From positions 167,374-231,373 of the forward strand of contig JAMJFZ010000177.1 in assembly GCA_026225945.1 (NCBI GenBank): a stretch of DNA of 64,000 bases. Reading direction: 5' to 3'. A model generated the notes under the pieces. The model had not been told where the DNA came from, did no database searches, and was given only the letters and a program-made list of their open reading frames with translations. Within the stretch, counting starts at the first letter, position 1. Every line of letters begins with the position of its first letter. A program made the translations under genes and the position numbers. This DNA comes from Cricetomys ansorgei. Its lineage: Eukaryota; Chordata; Mammalia; Rodentia; Nesomyidae. Shown here one piece after another: positions 1 to 10,796 of the stretch.

Positions 1-482
1 AAGTTTTCCCTTTCCCAGGCAGCCTTTCTCCCATGAGCACTGAGAGTCTCCAGAAGCCCTTCTCCACAAGGCTAAGACCTTGCCTGATGGAGCCTATTAA
101 AGAGACCACCTTCCCAGGCTATTGGGGACAAATCTCCCATTAGGTAGCCAGCCTCCATAGGCAGCCTCTCTGATGCTGCGAATGGTGCTCCCTTGGAGAG
201 GGCCTGCCTGCTCTGAGTTCTCAGAGGTGCCGGGTTGCCAATCCCAAGGATGGGTCCTGCAAACTTCAATGTTGTTATCAGACAATTGGTAAGACAGACC
301 TTAGACAGGTACAGGGTCATCCGGAAAAGAGTCTAGACCTCATGGCCAGCTTAAACTGAGGGATGGGACCCTGAAGGGGGCTTCCCCTTCACAAGGACTT
401 GACTTTTCCCTCCCAATCAGGGGCATACATAGCTTCCTATTCGGAGGACTACCAGAGAAAAACCTATGCACTCTCTCTGTTT

Positions 483-524
<42 letters not shown>

Positions 525-648
525 ACAACACACACACACACACAAATTTGCAGACACAGACACACCCACACACAGACACAAACAGACACACACCCACTCT
601 CTCTCTCTCTCACAGGGACACACCCACACACAGACACAAACAGACACA

Positions 649-692
<44 letters not shown>

Positions 693-2706
693 ACACACAC
701 AGAGTGCGCGGACCACACAGGCACACAAGTACACAGGCGCACACCGACTCCCTCTCGCACAAACACACAGTCACAGAAAATGTTCTCGGACAGTGGACCC
801 TGGAGCCTGCAAATTTTTCTATACTCTGGTAACTATTATGACCCCTGAGATTCCATGGACGAGCCAGAGCCTGACAGGGGACTTCTGGATCCTTGAAGCT
901 GGGCTTTCTTTCTCCTTTGGTGTGATGCAAGGAGAACTAGTCAGGAGAAGCCACGAACGTGTATGGCGCCTCCATGGGAGTCTGGCATCACAAGGAAGTG
1001 GTTTTACCAACAGGAAGGAGCTTAGCAAATGTAGTCTGGGTGGTCTGATGCCTCTGTGACGTCTTTAGAGCAGGATTCAGTGTCCAAAGACAGGCGGGGT
1101 CTGGGACCTGGAAGGCTGTGCTTCGCCGTGCCCAGCCAGCCAAGCCCTGTGGCTCTTGGCCAGCAGGGCGGCTGCCCGCATGCATCCTGGCCTGGTCGCG
1201 GGACACCTGGAACTGCTCCTTGCCAAAGCTCTCCCGGGCCGCCAGGAAGCCTGTAGATGAATTGGGTGCTTCCTGTGCAGCCAGGCCTAGATGCTCCCGC
1301 CTAGCCTGTGTGTCATGTCCGGGCAGAAACCGGGAACTGCCAGCGCGAGCAGCAAAGCAATTCCGCTTGATGGCAGTAGTGCACTGTGCTCGTCAACTGC
1401 CTGGCGTCTCAGCCTGACTCCCTCCGCCCTCTTGGAGGCAAAAAAAACGGCTACCGGCAATCAGGCATCCTCAGGGGAGGAGCCAGAGAAAGAGGAATCA
1501 AGGCCTGGACATAGGAGACTGAGACCCGCCCCCTCCCTGAGGGTAGCCGTCCAGCACCCGTATCGGACTCATCAGGTCCCTGGGCCCAGCACTGGCTTCC
1601 CACCTGGCAGAACAAGGCTCTGTGTGCAAACTGGACAGTTGTGTGCATTGTGAGGGCTCCAGTGTCTCAGGCCCGAGCACATAGCCTGATGTGAGATGAG
1701 TCAGGCCTCTGGAAACCTCGGGTCTTCTTGCCCTTGGAACCAAGGGTGTTGCCTCCAGTATCCACATCCCATCAGGGGTCAGTAGGACGCTGCTGCACAT
1801 GACCCAAAGACGGGGCCCCTGCTACTGAGGGGTCCGGGGACATCCACGACCTCCCCTGAAGTGGCGGGACAGACGTCCAAGACCCTGATGTGAGGAAAAG
1901 AAGAAACATTCCGTCCACCTGTGCCCTTGCCTACCAGGCCCTGACTTTTGTTCCCCAAGCTTACCGGTTCCATGGCATTGCCAGGCAGCCACTATGAGCT
2001 ATCTCTAGGTAGGTCACAAGCACTCCCTCGCCACAGCCCATCCCCTTCCCTGCCCCTCGAACAACATCCACACCACCACTGGGGATACTCGGTTTGCTCT
2101 CCTTCAGCCAAAGCCCACAAGTGACTCGGTCTCTACCGACACTTCACCCTGCTACTTACCTGAGGCTGGAAATAGGCAGGCAAGCAACTCAGACCCTTCT
2201 GACAAGACTCAAGTGGACACCTGAGCACCTAGTCGCAAGGCAGAATACACAGTTCTCACGGGTCCCACCAGGATCCCCACAAAATATATCCACCCCTAAC
2301 CTCCACAGTCACTTCCCAACATAAGAATCTCTCAAGCCGTCTGCATCCTATGTCCTGCAGACCAGACATGAGGGACAGGGAACAAAACACCATAGAGCAG
2401 TCAATCCAGAGAATGGCTCTGTTTGACTACCAGACTACATGCAAACTTTCATATTCTCTCTCTCTCTCTGTCTCTGTCTTCACCTCTCTCCTCTCTCTCT
2501 GTCTTTGTATCTGCTCTCTCTCTCTCTCTCTCTCTCGTTCTCTCCCTCTCTCCCCGTTTCCCTCTTCCTCTCTCTCTGACTAACTTGTAATCTCTCTCCA
2601 TTTCCGTGTCCTTGTCACTCACTCATAGACAGACATTCCTGGCCATAGTATCCTGGGCAGACATGACTGTCTGTGTAACAGATGATATACCATGTGCACT
2701 CCGGCA
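1..2706 (+). repeat. Repeat unit 1 (two-module M1, most divergent unit)
   Basis: 2706 bp. M1 lies at 471-703 and M2 at 2455-2577. It has the left-edge state at every diagnostic site: gtgccggg, gactacc, aaatttgcag, cacagaaaatg, aaagctc, gacccgcc, cagccaaag, ccatagtat. Many private differences set it apart: ggaagtgg near 1000, an extra t in aaatttttc near 820, ggggcccctg near 1817, gactcggtc near 2122, ctgagcacctagtcgc near 2220, and several changes at 2310-2345. It shares with unit 2 alone the states acaaatctc, ccataggcag, cttaaactg, catgtccggg, ccctgaggg, cagaacaag and ccagtatcc. The CTCF-like site is full length. Confidence 0.97.
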
Positions 2707-3351
2707 AAGTTTTCCCTTTCCCAGGCAGCCTTTCTCCCATGAGCACTGAGAGTCTCCAGAAGCCCTTCTCCACAAGGCTAAGACCTTGCCTGATGGACCC
2801 TATTAAAGAGACCACCTTCCCAGGCTATTGGGGACAAATCTCCCATTAGGTAGCCAGCCTCCATAGGCAGCCTCTCTGATGCTGCGAATGGTGCTCCCTT
2901 GGAGAGGGCCTGCCTGCTCTGAGTTCTCAGAGGTGCCGGGTTGCCAATCCCAAGGATGGGTCCTGCAAACTTCAATGTTGTTATCAGACAATTGGTAAGA
3001 CAGACCTTAGACAGGTACAGGGTCATCCGGAAAAGAGTCTAGACCTCATGGCCAGCTTAAACTGAGGGATGGGACCCTGAAGGGGGCTTCCCCTTCACAA
3101 GGACTTGACTTTTCCCTCCCAATCAGGGGCATACATAGCTTCCTATTCGGAGGACTACCAGAGAAAAACCTATGCACTCTCTCTGTTTTTCTTTTCTCTC
3201 TCTCTCTCTCTCTCTCTCTATCTCACACTCACACACACACACACAAATTTGCAGACACAGACACACCCACACACAGACACAAACAGACACACACCCACTC
3301 TCTCTCTCTCTCACACGGACACACCCACACACAGACACAAACAGACACACA

Positions 3352-3397
<46 letters not shown>

Positions 3398-5414
3398 ACA
3401 CACACAGAGTGCGCGGACCACACAGGCACACAAGTACACAGGCGCACACCGACTCCCTCTCGCACAAACACACAGTCACAGAAAATGTTCTCGGACAGTG
3501 GACCCTGGAGCCTGCAAATTTTCTATACTCTGGTAACTATTATGACCCCTGAGATTCCATGGACGAGCCAGAGCCTGACAGGGGACTTCTGGATCCTTGA
3601 AGCTGGGCTTTCTTTCTCCTTTGGTGTGATGCAAGGAGAACTAGTCAGGAGAAGCCACGAACGTGTATGGCGCCTCCATGGGAGTCTGGCATCACAAGGA
3701 GGTGGTTTTACCAACAGGAAGGAGCTTAGCAAATGTAGTCTGGGTGGTCTGATGCCTCTGTGACGTCTTTAGAGCAGGATTCAGTGTCCAAAGACAGGCG
3801 GGGTCTGGGACCTGGAAGGCTGTGCTTCGCCGTGCCCAGCCAGCCAAGCCCTGTGGCTCTTGGCCAGCAGGGCGGCTGCCCGCATGCATCCTGGCCTGGT
3901 CGCGGGACACCTGGAACTGCTCCTTGCCAAAGCTCTCCCGGGCCGCCAGGAAGCCTGTAGATGAATTGGGTGCTTCCTGTGCAGCCAGGCCTAGATGCTC
4001 CCGCCTAGCCTGTGTGTCATGTCCGGGCAGAAACCGGGAACTGCCAGCGCGAGCAGCAAAGCAATTCCGCTTGATGGCAGTAGTGCACTGTGCTCGTCAA
4101 CTGCCTGGCGTCTCAGCCTGACTCCCTCCGCCCTCTTGGAGGCAAAAAAAACGGCTACCGGCAATCAGGCATCCTCAGGGGAGGAGCCAGAGAAAGAGGA
4201 GTCAAGGCCTGGACATAGGAGACTGAGACCCGCCCCCTCCCTGAGGGTAGCCGTCCAGCACCCGTATCGGACTCATCAGGTCCCTGGGCCCAGCACTGGC
4301 TTCCCACCTGGCAGAACAAGGCTCTGTGTGCAAACTGGACAGTTGTGTGCATTGTGAGGGCTCCAGTGTCTCAGGCCCGAGCACATAGCCTGATGTGAGA
4401 TGAGTCAGGCCTCTGGAAACCTCGGGTCTTCTTGCCCTTGGAACCAAGGGTGTTGCCTCCAGTATCCACATCCCATCAGGGGTCAGTAGGACGCTGCTGC
4501 ACATGACCCAAAGACGGGGCCCTGCTACTGAGGGGTCCTGGGACATCCACGACCTCCCCTGAAGTGGCGGGACAGACGTCCAAGACCCTGATGTGAGGAA
4601 AAGAAGAAACATTCCGTCCACCTGTGCCCTTGCCTACCAGGCCCTGACTTTTGTTCCCCAAGCTTACCGGTTCCATGGCATTGCCAGGCAGCCACTATGA
4701 GCTATCTCTAGGTAGGTCACAAGCACTCCCTCGCCACAGCCCATCCCCTTCCCTGCCCCTCGAACAACATCCACACCACCACTGGGGATACTCGGTTTGC
4801 TCTCCTTCAGCCAAAGCCCACAAGTGACTCTTGGTCTCTACCGACACTTCACCCTGCTACTTACCTGAGGCTGGAAATAGGCAGGCAAGCAACTCAGACC
4901 CTTCTGACAAGACTCAAGTGGACACCCGAGCACCTAGGCGCAAGGCAGAATACACAGTTCTCACGGGTCCCACCAGGATCCCCACAAAATATATCCACCC
5001 CTAACCTCCACAGTCACTTCCCACATAAGAACCTCTCAAGCCGCCTGCATCCTATGTCCTGCAGACCAGACATGAGGGACAGGGAACAAAACACCATAGA
5101 GCAGTCAATCCAGAGAATGGCTCTGTTTGACTACCAGACTACATGCAAACTTTCATATTCTCTCTCTCTCTCTGTCTCTGTCTTCACCTCTCTCCTCTCT
5201 CTCTGTCTTTGTATCTGCTCTCTCTCTCTCTCTCTCTCTCTCTCGTTCTCTCCCTCTCTCCCCCTTTCCCTCTTCCTCTCTCTCTGACTAACTTGTAATC
5301 TCTCTCCATTTCCGTGTCCTTGTCACTCACTCATAGACAGACATTCCTGGCCATAGTATCCTGGGCAGACATGACTGTCTGTGTAACAGATGATATACCA
5401 TGTGCACTCCGGCA
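2707..5414 (+). repeat. Repeat unit 2 (two-module M1)
   Basis: 2708 bp. M1 lies at 3177-3408 and M2 at 5159-5285. It is the sister of unit 1, sharing the states found only in units 1-2, but it already has the core form at sites where unit 1 is private (ggaggtgg, gactcttgg, ggggccctg, aagaacctc). Private differences are tgatggaccc near 2797, ggagtcaagg near 4200 and gtcctgggac near 4537. The CTCF-like site is full length (from 3861) and the A-run is 8. Confidence 0.97.
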
Positions 5415-6061
5415 AAGTTTTCCCTTTCCCAGGCAGCCTTTCTCCCATGAGCACTGAGAGTCTCCAGAAGCCCTTCTCCACAAGGCTAAGACCTTGCCTG
5501 ATGGAGCCTATTAAAGAGACCACCTTCCCAGGCTATTGGGGACAACTCTCCCATTAGGTAGCCAGCCTCCTTTAGGCAGCCTCTCTGATGCTGCGAATGG
5601 TGCTCCCTTGGAGAGGGCCTGCCTGCTCTGAGTTCTCAGAGGTGCCGGGTTGCCAATCCCAAGGATGGGTCCTGCAAACTTCAATGTTGTTATCAGACAA
5701 TTGGTAAGACAGACCTTAGACAGGTACAGGGTCATCCGGAAAAGAGTCTAGACCTCATGGCCAGCTTATACTGAGGGATGGGACCCTGAAGGGGGCTTCC
5801 CCTTCACAAGGACTTGACTTTTCCCTCCCAATCAGGGGCATACATAGCTTCCTATTCGGAGGACTACCAGAGAAAAACCTATGCACTCTCTCTGTTTTTT
5901 TTCTCTCTCTCTCTCTCTCTCTCTCTATCTCACACAACACACACACACACAAATTTGCAGACACAGACACACACACACAGACACAAACAGACACACACCC
6001 ACTCTCTCTCTCAGACACACGGACACACCCACACACAGACACAAACAGACAACACACCCAC

Positions 6062-6102
<41 letters not shown>

Positions 6103-8116
6103 ACACACACAGAGTGCGCGGACCACACAGGCACACAAGTACACAGGCGCACACCGACTCCCTCTCGCACAAACACACAGTCACAGAAAATGTTCTCGGA
6201 CAGTGGACCCTGGAGCCTGCAAATTTTCTATACTCTGGTAACTATTATGACCCCTGAGATTCCATGGACGAGCCAGAGCCTGACAGGGGACTTCTGGATC
6301 CTTGAAGCTGGGCTTTCTTTCTCCTTTGGTGTGATGCAAGGAGAACTAGTCAGGGAAGCCACGAACGTGTATGGCGCCTCCATGGGAGTCTGGCATCACA
6401 AGGAGGTGGTTTTACCAACAGGAAGGAGCTTAGCAAATGTAGTCTGGGTGGTCTGATGCCTCTGTGACGTCTTTAGAGCAGGATTCAGTGTCCAAAGACA
6501 GGCGGGGTCTGGGACCTGGAAGGCTGTGCTTCGCCGTGCCCAGCCAGCCAAGCCCTGTGGCTCTTGGCCAGCAGGGCGGCTGCCCGCATGCATCCTGGCC
6601 TGGTCGCGGGACACCTGGAACTGCTCCTTGCCAAAGCTCTCCCGGGCCGCCAGGAAGCCTGTAGATGAATTGGGTGCTTCCTGTGCAGCCAGGCCTAGAT
6701 GCTCCCGCCTAGCCTGTGTGTCATGCCCGGGCAGAAACCGGGAACTGCCAGCGCGAGCAGCAAAGCAATTCCGCTTGATGGCAGTAGTGCACTGTGCTCG
6801 TCAACTGCCTGGCGTCTCAGCCTGACTCCCTCCGCCCTCTTGGAGGCAAAAAAAACGGCTACCGGCAATCAGGCATCCTCAGGGGAGGAGCCAGAGAAAG
6901 AGGAATCAAGGCCTGGACATAGGAGACTGAGACCCGCCCCCTCCCTTAGGGTAGCCGTCCAGCACCCGTATCGGACTCATCAGGTCCCTGGGCCCAGCAC
7001 TGGCTTCCCACCTGGCAGAAGAAGGCTCTGTGTGCAAACTGGACAGTTGTGTGCATTGTGAGGGCTCCAGTGTCTCAGGCCCGAGCACATAGCCTGATGT
7101 GAGATGAGTCAGGCCTCTGGAAACCTCGGGTCTTCTTGCCCTTGGAACCAAGGGTGTTGCCTCCAGGATCCACATCCCATCAGGGGTCAGTAGGACGCTG
7201 CTGCACATGACCCAAAGACGGGGCCCTGCTACTGAGGGGTCCGGGGACATCCACGACCTCCCCTGAAGTGGCGGGACAGACGTCCAAGACCCTGATGTGA
7301 GGAAAAGAAGAAACATTCCGTCCACCTGTGCCCTTGCCTACCAGGCCCTGACTTTTGTTCCCCAAGCTTACCGGTTCCATGGCATTGCCAGGCAGCCACT
7401 ATGAGCTATCTCTAGGTAGGTCACAAGCACTCCCTCGCCACAGCCCATCCCCTTCCCTGCCCCTCGAACAACATCCACACCACCACTGGGGATACTCGGT
7501 TTGCTCTCCTTCAGACAAAGCCCACAAGTGACTCTTGGTCTCTACCGACACTTCACCCTGCTACTTACCTGAGGCTGGAAATAGGCAGGCAAGCAACTCA
7601 GACCCTTCTGACAAGACTCAAGTGGACACCCGTGCACCTAGGCGCAAGGCAGAATACACAGTTCTCACGGGTCCCACCAGGATCCCCACAAAATATATCC
7701 ACCCCTAACCTCCACAGTCACTTCCCACATAAGAACCTCTCAAGCCGCCTGCATCCTATGTCCTGCAGACCAGACATGAGGGACAGGGAACAAAACACCA
7801 TAGAGCAGTCAATCCAGAGAATGGCTCTGTTTGACTACCAGACTACATGCAAACTTTCATATTCTCTCTCTCTCTCTCTGTCTCTGTCTTCACCTCTCTC
7901 CTCTCTCTCTGTCTTTGTATCTGCTCTCTCTCTCTCTCTCTCTCTCGTTCTCTCCCTCTCTCCCCCTTTCCCTCTTCCTCTCTCTCTGACTAACTTGTAA
8001 TCTCTCTCCATTTCCGTGTCCTTGTCACTCACTCATAGACAGACATTCCTGGCCATAGTATCCTGGGCAGACATGACTGTCTGTGTAACAGATGATATAC
8101 CATGGGCACTCCGGCA
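5415..8116 (+). repeat. Repeat unit 3 (two-module M1, transitional)
   Basis: 2702 bp. M1 lies at 5886-6113 and M2 at 7863-7987. It mixes states. It keeps gactacc, aaatttgcag, cacagaaaatg, aaagctc and gacccgcc like units 1-2. It has switched to acaactctc, cctttaggc, cttatactg, catgcccggg, cccttaggg, cagaagaag and ccaggatcc like all later units. In M1 the first module lacks the ccc interruption (acacacacacag) and the linker reads ctcagacacacgg. The trailing junction has changed from catgtgcac to catgggcac. The CTCF-like site is full length. Confidence 0.97.
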
Positions 8117-8587
8117 AAGTTTTCCCTTTCCCAGGCAGCCTTTCTCCCATGAGCACTGAGAGTCTCCAGAAGCCCTTCTCCACAAGGCTAAGACCTTGCC
8201 TGATGGAGCCTATTAAAGAGACCACCTTCCCAGGCTATTGGGGACAACTCTCCCATTAGGTAGCCAGCCTCCTTTAGGCAGCCTCTCTGATGCTGCGAAT
8301 GGTGCTCCCTTGGAGAGGGCCTGCCTGCTCTGAGTTCTCAGAGGTGCCGGGTTGCCAATCCCAAGGATGGGTCCTGCAAACTTCAATGTTGTTATCAGAC
8401 AATTGGTAAGACAGACCTTAGACAGGTACAGGGTCATCCGGAAAAGAGTCTAGACCTCATGGCCAGCTTATACTGAGGGATGGGACCCTGAAGGGGGCTT
8501 CCCCTTCACAAGGACTTGACTTTTCCCTCCCAATCAGGGGCATACATAGCTTCCTATTCGGAGGACTCCCAGAGAAAAACCTATGCA
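8117..8587. repeat. Unique 5' segment of the unit (unit 4), no gene seen
   Basis: About 470 bp of ordinary-complexity sequence before M1. It contains ctattaaagag, a weak variant poly(A)-type hexamer on the plus strand, and the variable gtgccggg/gtgtccggg/gtgcccggg site. Short open frames exist on the minus strand, but none resembles a known protein and no transposon sequence was recognised. Confidence 0.6.
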
Positions 8588-8600
8588 CTCTCTCTGTTTT

Positions 8601-8659
<59 letters not shown>

Positions 8660-8761
8660 AAGTTGCAGACACAGACACACCCACACACAGACACAAACAG
8701 ACACACACCCACTCTCTCTCTCTCACACAGGACACACCCACACACAGACACAAACAGACAA

Positions 8762-8812
<51 letters not shown>

Positions 8813-8824
8813 CACACACACAGA
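8588..8824 (+). repeat. M1 compound microsatellite, two-module form (unit 4)
   Basis: Order: short CT and oligo-T, long CT tract, CA tract, the word aaagttgcag, module 1 (cagacacacccacacacag-like), CT tract, linker cacaggac, module 2 of the same kind, long CT tract, CA tract broken by one cc, then gagtgcgcgg. In units 1 and 2 the two modules are copies at a 58-bp spacing (559 and 617; 3260 and 3318), so a tandem duplication made the two-module form or a deletion undid it. Every unit has an M1 at the coordinates given in its entry. Confidence 0.95.
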
Positions 8825-9194
8825 GTGCGCGGACCACACAGGCACACAAGTACACAGGCGCACACCGACTCCCTCTCGCACAAACACACAGTCACAGAAA
8901 ATGTTCTCGGACAGTGGACCCTGGAGCCTGCAAATTTTCTATACTCTGGTAACTATTATGACCCCTGAGATTCCATGGACGAGCCAGAGCCTGACAGGGG
9001 ACTTCTGGATCCTTGAAGCTGGGCTTTCTTTCTCCTTTGGTGTGATGCAAGGAGAACTAGTCAGGGGAAGCCACGAACGTGTATGGCGCCTCCATGGGAG
9101 TCTGGCATCACAAGGAGGTGGTTTTACCAACAGGAAGGAGCTTAGCAAATGTAGTCTGGGTGGTCTGATGCCTCTGTGACGTCTTTAGAGCAGG
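8825..9194. repeat. Unique segment between M1 and the CpG-rich core (unit 4), no gene seen
   Basis: About 370 bp starting gagtgcgcgg. It holds the gaaaatg/ggaaatg and gagaag/gggaag/ggggaag variable sites. No motif beyond the CRE-like site at its end is recognisable, and open frames here begin in the CA tract and read as low-complexity His/Thr runs. Confidence 0.6.
9177..9184 (+). promoter_or_regulatory. CRE-like site TGACGTCT (unit 4)
   Basis: TGACGTCT differs from the CREB/ATF palindrome TGACGTCA at the last base. It is unchanged in all 24 units (1057-1064 in unit 1) and lies 28 bp before a GC box. A chance match is possible for an 8-mer in 2.7 kb. Confidence 0.3.
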
Positions 9195-9212
9195 ATTCAG
9201 TGTCCAAAGACA

Positions 9213-9219
9213 GGCGGGG
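9213..9219 (+). promoter_or_regulatory. GC box GGCGGGG (unit 4)
   Basis: GGCGGGG matches the core bound by SP1-family proteins. It is present in all units (1093-1099 in unit 1). It lies at the left edge of the CpG-rich segment, between the CRE-like and CTCF-like sites. Confidence 0.3.
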
Positions 9220-9276
9220 TCTGGGACCTGGAAGGCTGTGCTTCGCCGTGCCCAGCCAGCCAAGCCCTGTGGCTCT

Positions 9277-9295
9277 TGGCCAGCAGGGCGGCTGC
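9277..9295 (+). promoter_or_regulatory. CTCF-like site, full allele (unit 4)
   Basis: TGGCCAGCAGGG matches the first 12 positions of the known CTCF consensus. The following CGGCTGC departs from the expected GGCGC by what looks like one inserted C. Full alleles start at 1157, 3861, 6565, 9277, 11986, 14693, 17366, 20034, 22733, 28040 and 59941. The other 13 units have deletions or a rewrite here. Binding strength cannot be judged from sequence because the second half is imperfect. Confidence 0.35.
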
Positions 9296-9437
9296 CCGCA
9301 TGCATCCTGGCCTGGTCGCGGGACACCTGGAACTGCTCCTTGCCAAAGCTCTCCCGGGCCGCCAGGAAGCCTGTAGATGAATTGGGTGCTTCCTGTGCAG
9401 CCAGGCCTAGATGCTCCCGCCTAGCCTGTGTGTCATG

Positions 9438-9454
9438 CCCGGGCAGAAACCGGG
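9438..9454. other. Hairpin CCCGG-7-CCGGG and palindrome TGCCCGGGCA (unit 4)
   Basis: CCCGG (9438-9442) and CCGGG (9450-9454) are inverted repeats around a 7-base loop. The 10-bp palindrome TGCCCGGGCA spans 9436-9445. Units 1-2 have catgtccggg, which breaks both. All later units have the perfect form. Confidence 0.5.
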
Positions 9455-9559
9455 AACTGCCAGCGCGAGCAGCAAAGCAATTCCGCTTGATGGCAGTAGT
9501 GCACTGTGCTCGTCAACTGCCTGGCGTCTCAGCCTGACTCCCTCCGCCCTCTTGGAGGC

Positions 9560-9567
9560 AAAAAAAA
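9560..9567 (+). repeat. A-run (unit 4, A8)
   Basis: The run lies between cttggaggc and cggctaccgg. It is 8 in most units, 9 in units 8, 15, 16, 20, 22 and 24, 10 in unit 14 and 13 in unit 12. These changes break any reading frame through the point, which argues against the open frames that cross it being genes. Confidence 0.9.
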
Positions 9568-9680
9568 CGGCTACCGGCAATCAGGCATCCTCAGGGGAGG
9601 AGCCAGAGAAAGAGGAATCAAGGCCTGGACATAGGAGACTGAGACCCGCCCCCTCCCTTAGGGTAGCCGTCCAGCACCCG

Positions 9681-10574
9681 TATCGGACTCATCAGGTCCC
9701 TGGGCCCAGCACTGGCTTCCCACCTGGCAGAAGAAGGCTCTGTGTGCAAACTGGACAGTTGTGTGCATTGTGAGGGCTCCAGTGTCTCAGGCCCGAGCAC
9801 ATAGCCTGATGTGAGATGAGTCAGGCCTCTGGAAACCTCGGGTCTTCTTGCCCTTGGAACCAAGGGTGTTGCCTCCAGGATCCACATCCCATCAGGGGTC
9901 AGTAGGACGCTGCTGCACATGACCCAAAGACGGGGCCCTGCTACTGAGGGGTCCGGGGACATCCACGACCTCCCCTGAAGTGGCGGGACAGACGTCCAAG
10001 ACCCTGATGTGAGGAAAAGAAGAAACATTCCGTCCACCTGTGCCCTTGCCTACCAGGCCCTGACTTTTGTTCCCCAAGCTTACCGGTTCCATGGCATTGC
10101 CAGGCAGCCACTATGAGCTATCTCTAGGTAGGTCACAAGCACTCCCTCGCCACAGCCCATCCCCTTCCCTGCCCCTCGAACAACATCCACACCACCACTG
10201 GGGATACTCGGTTTGCTCTCCTTCAGCCAAAGCCCACAAGTGACTCTTGGTCTCTACCGACACTTCACCCTGCTACTTACCTGAGGCTGGAAATAGGCAG
10301 GCAAGCAACTCAGACCCTTCTGACAAGACTCAAGTGGACACCCGTGCACCTAGGCGCAAGGCAGAATACACAGTTCTCACGGGTCCCACCAGGATCCCCA
10401 CAAAATATATCCACCCCTAACCTCCACAGTCACTTCCCACATAAGAACCTCTCAAGCCGCCTGCATCCTATGTCCTGCAGACCAGACATGAGGGACAGGG
10501 AACAAAACACCATAGAGCAGTCAATCCAGAGAATGGCTCTGTTTGACTACCAGACTACATGCAAACTTTCATAT
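9681..10574. repeat. Unique 3' segment of the unit (unit 4), no gene seen
   Basis: About 890 bp between the CpG-rich core and M2. It contains the second CTCF-like match and an A/T-rich aaaatatatcc stretch. A 139-codon minus-strand open frame (9618-10037) crosses its left part. It begins at GTG, has an ATG three codons in, and matches no family I know. I do not call it a gene. Confidence 0.6.
9889..9903 (+). promoter_or_regulatory. Second CTCF-like match (unit 4)
   Basis: CCATCAGGGGTCAGT agrees with the CTCF core (CCASYAGRKGGCRSY) at all but two positions. One of those two is a normally strong G. Unlike the first site, it is intact in every unit (1769-1783 in unit 1). Confidence is low without a matrix score. 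Confidence 0.25.
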
Positions 10575-10700
10575 TCTCTCTCTCTCTCTCTGTCTCTGTC
10601 TTCACCTCTCTCCTCTCTCTCTGTCTTTGTATCTGCCTCTCTCTCTCTCTCTCTCTCTCGTTCTCTCCCTCTCTCCCCCTTTCCCTCTTCCTCTCTCTCT
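10575..10700 (+). repeat. M2 CT-rich tract (unit 4)
   Basis: About 125 bp of almost pure pyrimidine on the plus strand: a CT tract, gtctctgtcttcacc, ctctcc, gtctttgtatctg, a second CT tract, then cgttctctcc and ccccctttccc. It is present in every unit at 113-138 bp with variable CT counts. Units 17-20 and 24 read tttctatc where the rest read tttgtatc. Confidence 0.95.
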
Positions 10701-10780
10701 GACTAACTTGTAATCTCTCTCCATTTCCGTGTCCTTGTCACTCACTCATAGACAGACATTCCTGGCCATAGTATCCTGGG

Positions 10781-10796
10781 CAGACATGACTGTCTG
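10781..10796. other. Inverted repeat CAGACA-tgac-TGTCTG (unit 4)
   Basis: A perfect 6-bp inverted repeat with a 4-base centre, identical in all complete units (2658-2673 in unit 1). CAGAC/GTCTG is also the SMAD-binding core, so a paired SMAD-type site is one reading. Chance is another. Confidence 0.35.

Larger units (their letters stand above)
9195..9680. promoter_or_regulatory. CpG-rich segment, candidate promoter/regulatory core (unit 4)
   Basis: I counted about 23 CpG dinucleotides in the matching 480 bp of unit 1 (1081-1560), far denser than in the rest of the unit. It holds a GC box, the CTCF-like site, the CCCGG hairpin and the A-run, and follows a CRE-like site. Mammalian CpG-rich segments of this kind often act as promoters or insulators. 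No transcript is shown, so function is inferred. The segment occurs in all 24 units. Confidence 0.4.

Noticed and set aside
471..703. CRISPR-like array of short repeats
   Set aside because: The short repeats are simple CT and CA tracts with no unique spacers. The setting is a mammalian-type macrosatellite.
471..1059. Open frames of 80-215 codons across M1, rich in Ser/Leu, His/Thr or Cys/Val/Arg/Glu
   Set aside because: They are translations of CT and CA microsatellites in several frames on both strands. Their lengths change with every repeat-count change, and two chance fusions (units 5 and 18) give the longest ones.
1525..1560. CTCF-like match at acccgccccctccc on the minus strand
   Set aside because: CGCCCCCT fits half of the motif, but the adjoining bases do not give the required TGG. 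The G-to-T change at this spot in most core units is more simply CpG or general drift.
8341..8370. tRNA B-box-like word gggttgccaatccc
   Set aside because: It lacks the conserved TTCGA core, and no A box, cloverleaf or terminator is placed suitably around it.
9411..9773. 120-codon plus-strand frame starting inside the CpG-rich core
   Set aside because: It crosses the A-run and is shifted in units 8, 12, 14, 15, 16, 20, 22 and 24, where the run is not 8. A frame broken in a third of copies and resembling no known family is not supported as a gene.
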